Part shown: positions 57,601 to 64,000 of the stretch, in pieces
Position numbering within the stretch: the first letter of the stretch is position 1
Layout of the letters: each line of letters starts with the position of its first letter
From: Paraphysoderma sedebokerense
Lineage: Eukaryota > Blastocladiomycota > Physodermatomycetes > Physodermatales > Physodermataceae
Direction of reading: 5' to 3'
Length of the DNA stretch: 64,000 nt
Assembly: GCA_025602915.1 (NCBI GenBank)
Contig: JAHLJZ010000111.1
Span: 1 to 64,000 of the forward strand
Notes under the pieces: model-generated
Told to the model about the DNA's origin: nothing
The model's input: the letters and a program-made list of their open reading frames with translations, nothing else
Databases searched by the model: none
Position numbers and translations under genes: made by a program

Positions 57601-60600
57601 AAGCAGAAGATCGAAAAACTCATTAAAATTACGCCAATAATGCTGCAGTTCGCCTAATGGCATTTCGAGGGCGGTGGTGAGAAATCGGCCGATTAAGCTG
57701 TCAGGTTTGAGCGAAGGTACTGAATGCGCAGGAGAAACATATCCCGTGAGGCCGTAACGGGAAGGGTCGCTTTTCCGTAAAATCGTCAAAGCATGAACTG
57801 TTACACCTACAAAAGCCTTACGGACATCGACCAGCCAACATGAAAGCAGAGCTTGCTGCAAAAGGATCCTGTTCTCGTCGATTATTTGTTCAACGAAATA
57901 TTCACATCCACTAGGACTGAAAGTGAAAAGTTCTTGTAGGATGGAAACACAATCATTAAGGCACTGGCGATCTTTCCCTCGAATCATGACTGAAAGGAAG
58001 AACTGGGATACCAATTTGATGGTGAGTGATAGACGGGGATTGTCGGATTCTATAGCGCCACTGGCAGAGCGAATGTATTGAAGCAAATTCCTCGACGGTT
58101 GTTGGATTAATGAAAAATAGTTTGAGTCGAATACGTTCCGATCCCTCAGGTAGTTCACGTTATCAGCCCAAACGGACTGGTATATTTCCGGCGGCAGGGA
58201 GCACTCGGCGCTTTCGACATCATTTACCTGGTTGACTCTCTGATAAAAGAGCATGTAGGCGTTGTTCGGTTTGCTGATATACTTGGGTACGGATTTCTGT
58301 TGAACTGCGTCATATTGAGGGTAACTATCGCTGCCCCCATAGCACTAGGTATCATAAAATAAAAAAATGATTAGAAATAATAAACTTGAGCGAAGCAGCA
58401 CAAGCATTACCTGGCTCGGAACATCCTTAGGATCGAACAATTCGACATTAGAATCATTGAAATGGAACCATTTCCGTTCTGCATCGCCAAACCTCGGTTT
58501 GCGCTCTTTAATAAAAGAATAGTAGTGCCCTGAATCCGCTGTGCCAGTATGAACGAGCACACCCGCTAGTTCATATCGAAACATGTTGGTATCGAGAATT
58601 TCATCTCCGCCTTTAAGGACAAAATTCTCCATGTCTAATTCGAACGGAAATTCAAAATAGTCATTGATCTTGATGCGTCGCATCGTCTCCATATCGAAAT
58701 CGAATCGCTTAAGGTGCAATATCAAGTTGTCCGGCAAACTCCGAATACATGTCCTGAAGTGAGGCGGAAAATTTAGATTACTATCGCAGACACAACAGAT
58801 ATTAGAATTGGAAATGAACGAAAAAACCTTTTAATGGCGTCAACATGGGCTTGGCATTGATCACAACGGTACTTATTATCTCCATCCAATATTTCGCCTT
58901 CGACATATAGCTGCAAGCTATCTTGAATGGTTCTCTTGTTCTTAATTTCACATTGTATAGCAAAGAAGCTCTCTTCACGTTCCGAAACATGTTCACATTC
59001 TTGGCTTTTGATTTGATGAAGTAAGATTCCGCCGAAGTGATTTTTCAGAAGATTTTCCTACAATCATTGCATCGTTAAATTCTGGAAAAAGAAATGATGG
59101 AAATAGCTGTTCCATTACCTGTGGTGTTCCTTTGAGCTTTGTCTCTAATTTGTCGAATAGCATATTGAAGTATTCATCAACGTCCATCTGTACGTATGGA
59201 TTCATACTCTGTCCATCGTAGTCCTTGTAAGCACGAGTGAATTGATAAGCATTGAATGCTTTCCTCTCGCTCTCTTGTAAATTAGAGAAAATGATTTGAA
59301 GCTGGTATAACAGATCGTCATCTTTGTCAGACGATTGTGAGTCTGCTTTTTCAGGAAACGGTTGAGCTGCCAATATGCCCTTTCGAAAATTGACATCCAT
59401 AAAGAACTGTTGGGTGATGGAATTCATGTAGCAAGTAGCACCAAGATTTGTGAGACCGACGTAATGATTGCGTTTTTCTATGTTCGGGGAGTAATCCCAG
59501 ACGTCTCTCAAATGATGGTCTGGAAAGCATACCGATATAAGCGCTGTTTTCATGATTAGAAAGGGTAACTAGTTTATAGAAATAGTCTTACCTTGTATCT
59601 GCTCCAAAGCCAACCGAGCTAAAATAGAAAAAGTAGGTGGACTATCACGAGAACATTCATACAGCAACTCAAACCCAGCTTTTCTTGCCATGTATGATTT
59701 GCATTTGGGAGGGACAAAACGAGAGTTCGCTTGAGTCGTCGGAATATCAAACAGACATTCCCAGATACAGTGAGTCAATGATTCTAGCAATGACTGATCT
59801 TGTTGAAGTTCTGTTCGAGCTCTTAACAAGATAATAATGATTCTGCAGGCCCCAATGATGAATGTGTCTTCATTCGTAGCATCAATCTGTAATACAAAAT
59901 GTGAATACGACTCAGAATACAAACATTAGATAAGAGTTGACGTACATCTTCAGCAATTTGATGCTGCTTAAGTTTCAAGAGCAATTCTCGGACGAGCGAC
60001 TCCGCATCAATTTCAATTTCGTTCGGATTATTCATGCATTTTCTGCGTTCCACGGGTTGCAATGAATGGTGAATTTAGAGGGTAATTAAGCAAACGAAGA
60101 GTTGCAAACATACGATAAAACTGAACTCAACGTTTCAAAGTATTGCTTTCCCGCATAAACGCAATCTTCAACTTTACCCAGAACCTTCCATAATTGTTCA
60201 GCAAAAATATGGACCATAGGTTTTGATCGACAGACCAATTTTCTTTCACAGCATTGCTCGATAAACTGACAGATGATGGTAGCGCTAGTAGTTCGTACCA
60301 AATCATCGTTGTTGCCAACTAGAATGTTGAATAACCAATCTGATAAATTCGCCCATGAGAAGAATGCTGAAACCGAAGTTGGATTTGCAAGGATAACAGT
60401 GAATAGCATGGAGAGGGATTCCCGATGAATTTTATGTTCAATAGACATCGAGTGCGTCGTTGTGACAACTTGAGCGTCAGTATCTGCAAAGGGATGGCCA
60501 TTAGACATTAGATACAAAAAAAGAATCTATTAATTGTATATACCTATGCAGTTCACAAAATCGATCAAACTTGTTAAGCTTGAAACTAATGCGTTAACGT

Positions 60601-63600
60601 CCACATCAATCGTCAATCGGTATGGCGAGTCGGGTTTCACTGCGGAATGGCGGTTGAATTTTAATCCTTTAACAAGAGCAAACAGAGATAAGCTTACCAA
60701 CACCCGAGTCATCGACCACTTTCAGCAACAAATATATGCAACTCTTGACTACCTCGCGCTTCATCTCACGCTGCAAATCTTCACGAACTAACACATGCAA
60801 AAGGTGGTTGATTCCACCTTTTTGGATAAAAGACTGAAGCCAATCGGATCCATCCTAAAATCATTGTAAATATAGTGTTCCCTTACTACAGTAACCCTAC
60901 GGAGAATAAAGAAAAGAGAGAGGATTACCTCACTTGTATGAATTAAAGCGTTCACAATTTGCACAGCGTACAGCAACCTATAAGGACTCTGGGAATCAAA
61001 GAGCGCCGGCCAATCTATATTAATCTTTTGCTGTCCATCAGTTGACGTGTCTAACTCTTTAATGGCGGTCAACTTTGCTTCATTTGTTGGAAGAATCATC
61101 AGAAATTCCCACAGCTTTGAAGAATACTGATCGGGGAGCTGCAGCATTTGAAAAAATCGATCAAAATTATTAGGTTGGGACAGAATATATGATGGGTGCA
61201 TGGTTATCAGCGCTGGAACAGCACAGCGCGAATCCTAATATTAGCCCAAACGCAAATGAAAAATGTGAGAGCTTTGATCAAACCAACCCGCAATAATATG
61301 TGTCTACCTCTTCAGTATCCATTTTATCTACTGTCCCATCTGTCGCTCTCACGGAAGCGGAATTGTCCGTAGAGACATCGCCCTCTGGTATCCTAATAAT
61401 ATAATGTACCATGGTTTCATTGGATATACGGACATCGCTTAATATTGTATGAGGACCCTTAGCAAGTACGTCATTGCCATGGGCAATTAGGCGCCATACA
61501 TGAGAGATTGGAACATTCGCCATATCAGCAATTTTAGCCCGCAGGGTTCCGACCGTGTCGGACTGCAAAAGTGCCAAAGTACGAGAATCTGTCGCCTAAG
61601 ACGCATAGTCAGCCGAACACCGCCGCATAATTTAGATAGTCAATAGACTAAGATACAAACCGATAACTGTCGAACTTTTATCGTTATTCTCTCCATATTA
61701 TTGATTAAACCGTGTCGTTTGCCCTTGTAGGCATTCATCAAATCAGGGTATCGAGATTCAAATGAATCGATATACTTCTTTAAGATTTCTAGACAGCGAC
61801 CAAATTTGTTGCTATCTAAATTATGAGTTGGAAGAAGAGGACTATCCGGGGATGACGCTGGGGAGTTACGAAAGAGGTTTTGTGCAGCTGAAAATAAATG
61901 TCTGGTTGCGGTATCGGTGATGGTAGGAAGAACTGGAGCTGGCAAGGTAGGGGAAGTGTCGTGAAAATGGGGACTAGCAGGCAGCTGCAATTCAAAGGGA
62001 ACGGTCAGCGACATGACTCACGTTTGAAAGTAGAAAGAATAGGATACCAACATTCAGATGAACCAGAACAAGGAATGCGATTGCCGCTTGTCCAACTTCT
62101 TCATCCAAGCAGCTTAATGCAACAGTCCAAAGATGTTCTGAGCCCACCAGATCTCCGATGACTTTGATATCGACTTGTGTATCGCTATCGGCGTGAACGA
62201 TCATCCTATTCATCGATGTGTTGACTTTCACGAACAACTCACGCAGAAAACAAAATCCCGGTAAAGACAAGTATTGTACATCTAACTCAGGCCATTTGTA
62301 CAAGAATAAATATTGTTGCCACGTTACTACGGGTGATGCAGCCGGCAATGCGGAAGTAGCGGTGATTGTATTGCTATATTCCGTTAACCACGAGAAGACA
62401 TAATTACGTTCTTCGAGGGAGACGGCATCTAGAATGAACTGATCCCATAATATGGAAGCCTCGATTGGCATCATGCGCGACTGTCCAGTGATAGGCAATG
62501 TCAAAAATCTGAAAAATTCTAATCTAGTGGATAATCCGGAGCCTTTCCCTGAAGTAGACTGCGTCACATTGAACGATGAGGACGATGCACGGGGCAACGG
62601 GTGGGTCGGTGATGGTTTGGGAGAGGCGGAATTCGATGCTAGACGAGACGGAGAGGCAGGGCTTACCTTTTTCTGGTTATGATAATAAACCAGAGAGTCA
62701 AAGAGAAGTTTCCGAATCTCGTACGTCTCCACGATACGTGTAATGTAATCGGTGATTGGTTCATTGGTGAATGCAGCAGCGGTCCCTATTCAAAAGAGTA
62801 TAGTTCAGTTATACCGGCATCGATGAATTCGAATATCTTCTACTCACTGATTAACTGGTGCAAAACAACTAGAGTATTAGGAACTGAAATGTGCTGTTTG
62901 ATGTTGTTTACACAAAGTTCCACCAATTTTTCCCTAGCGCATTAGGGATTGACAAACTCAATTACTATTGGAGTCTTAGAGGCTGAAGAAGCGGAGGCGA
63001 CATACCGTTCTTCCCGCCCAGGTCCTTCGCCTAATACTACACACAATACATTAGTTACTTCCTTACTCTCGCTATTAACTCGACAGTTGTTCACAGCGGT
63101 GAATTCGGTACAACTTGTCAATCTGAAGAGCGTAACATAAACATCCAATGAAATATTGCGTAGTCTGGTGATACAGTCAGTGCGCATTTGCGACATGTCG
63201 GGATTGTGGGGCGTGTGACTTGTTACATCATTGAGATGTCGTGACAGAGAATTGATAATCACTCGAATACATGTTAGGACGTTCGAAGTGATAGGGAGTG
63301 AATTAAGATTGATTCCGGGCAAACTTGGGAGCGATGATGTCGATGATGCAGCCAAAGAAGCCGGTGGTGCTACGGATTGTTCACCGTCGGTAATGATCAC
63401 CCTCTTAAGTCGTTCCCATATACCAGTAACTTCTAAAAAATTCATTCGCTGCACAACCTCTTCGATTACTTTTAGGACCGCATTGACTAAGCTTTGATGC
63501 TGATTCGGCTGCTTCAGCGGTTGCGTTAACATATCCAACTCGGCAGGTCTGAGCCCACCGTTCATGGAGATAAACAGAATAATATCGGGTGAGCGAGCAA

Positions 63601-64000
63601 GGAGTTCTAAATGTGCCGTTGGCCCGAATAGGGTAGATAATATCTGATTTTCGCGCATAAATTTGACCAAAAAACTATGATTGGCAGTCCATCTTGGTTA
63701 ACAACTGATGTCCAACGCTGGCAATGTTAACGGAGCGGGCTTACTTTCTGTCTTCTTCGCTGTATCTCAAATCTAATGGCACCTGCGCTGAAATAGTTTC
63801 TTCATCCTTATTCCATTCGCATGCGTCTCCGCTGAACTTATGGACGCAATCACGAAACACAATGACCCCTAACAATCGGAAGTCGAGCTTGGAACTTTTG
63901 GTACAGATTAGAGCCATCTCCATCCTAAATATGTCGACTTGCTTTCGAAGATGATGCAATTCTTTATTTTGGGACACCGCAGCTGTTAGATGATCAAGCA
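54633..64000 (-). CDS. Giant ubiquitin-specific protease of the USP9X/USP24/USP34 type (5' end outside the window)
   Basis: Cysteine deubiquitinase spread over about 25 short-intron exons, running off the right edge. In coding order: helical repeat-like N-terminal regions (64000 to about 61600), a ubiquitin-like domain (about 61577-61350; LRAKIADMANVPISHVWRLI, then ILSDVRISNETMVHYIIRI), more helical repeats, and then the USP catalytic domain. That domain has YVGLTNLGATCYMNS (catalytic Cys box, near 59420-59465), a cysteine pair in KYRCDQCQAHVDA, LPDNLILHLKRFDFDMETMR, and HTGTADSGHYYSFIKER plus WFHFNDSNVELFD (His and Asn boxes, near 58535-58420). It continues about 1,100 residues to an acidic C-terminus at 54633. 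The UBL-before-USP order and QQFFMDVNFRKGIL match USP9X-type enzymes. The catalytic residues that I can see are intact. Confidence 0.9.

Overview
The window is nuclear DNA from a fungus. Nearly all genes are split by short GT-AG introns (mostly about 50-200 bp). The gene set is fungal: a PRO1-type glutamate 5-kinase, a SWR1-complex YL1/Vps72 protein, a secreted RNase of the N1/T1 family, SUV3, YVH1, cytosolic enolase and microsomal P450s. A long SRRM2-like splicing protein, moderate A+T richness and a lineage-specific seven-span membrane family point to an early-diverging (perhaps zoosporic) fungus. That placement is inference; no rRNA or lineage marker is present.

Layout. 0-11 kb: a seven-span membrane protein, the YVH1/DUSP12 phosphatase, a sodium:solute symporter, a Cwc21/SRRM2 splicing factor, a multi-span membrane protein, a bacterial-type HemG-like flavodoxin protein, and a frameshifted inverted copy of the seven-span gene. 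11-21.5 kb: enolase, a tRNA-Ala with a shortened T loop, a type I asparaginase with ankyrin repeats, and a leucine-rich-repeat protein. 21.5-29.7 kb: a long gene-poor stretch with a possible relic of a CDCA7-like zinc-finger gene, then glutamate 5-kinase and the first cytochrome P450. 29.7-34 kb: a conserved coiled-coil protein and, behind it, a 2.5-kb hierarchical repeat array. 34-43.3 kb, all minus strand: Vps72, secreted RNase, SUV3. 43.9-51.2 kb: the second P450, an unrecognised protein, a GT31 glycosyltransferase, a CZIB zinc protein whose start codon is an exon by itself, and tRNA-Ile. 51.7-64 kb: a single-pass membrane protein and the C-terminal half or more of a giant USP9X-type deubiquitinase that runs off the right edge.

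The genes are mostly unrelated housekeeping functions and form no cluster. The two P450s, about 18 kb apart on the same strand, and the two seven-span genes at the left are local duplicates. The strongest unexplained structure is the repeat array at 31.3-33.8 kb. A roughly 1.05-kb unit of five subunits (A-E) occurs a little over twice, and at least 17 exact copies of the 9-mer TGYAGGATG all lie on one strand.
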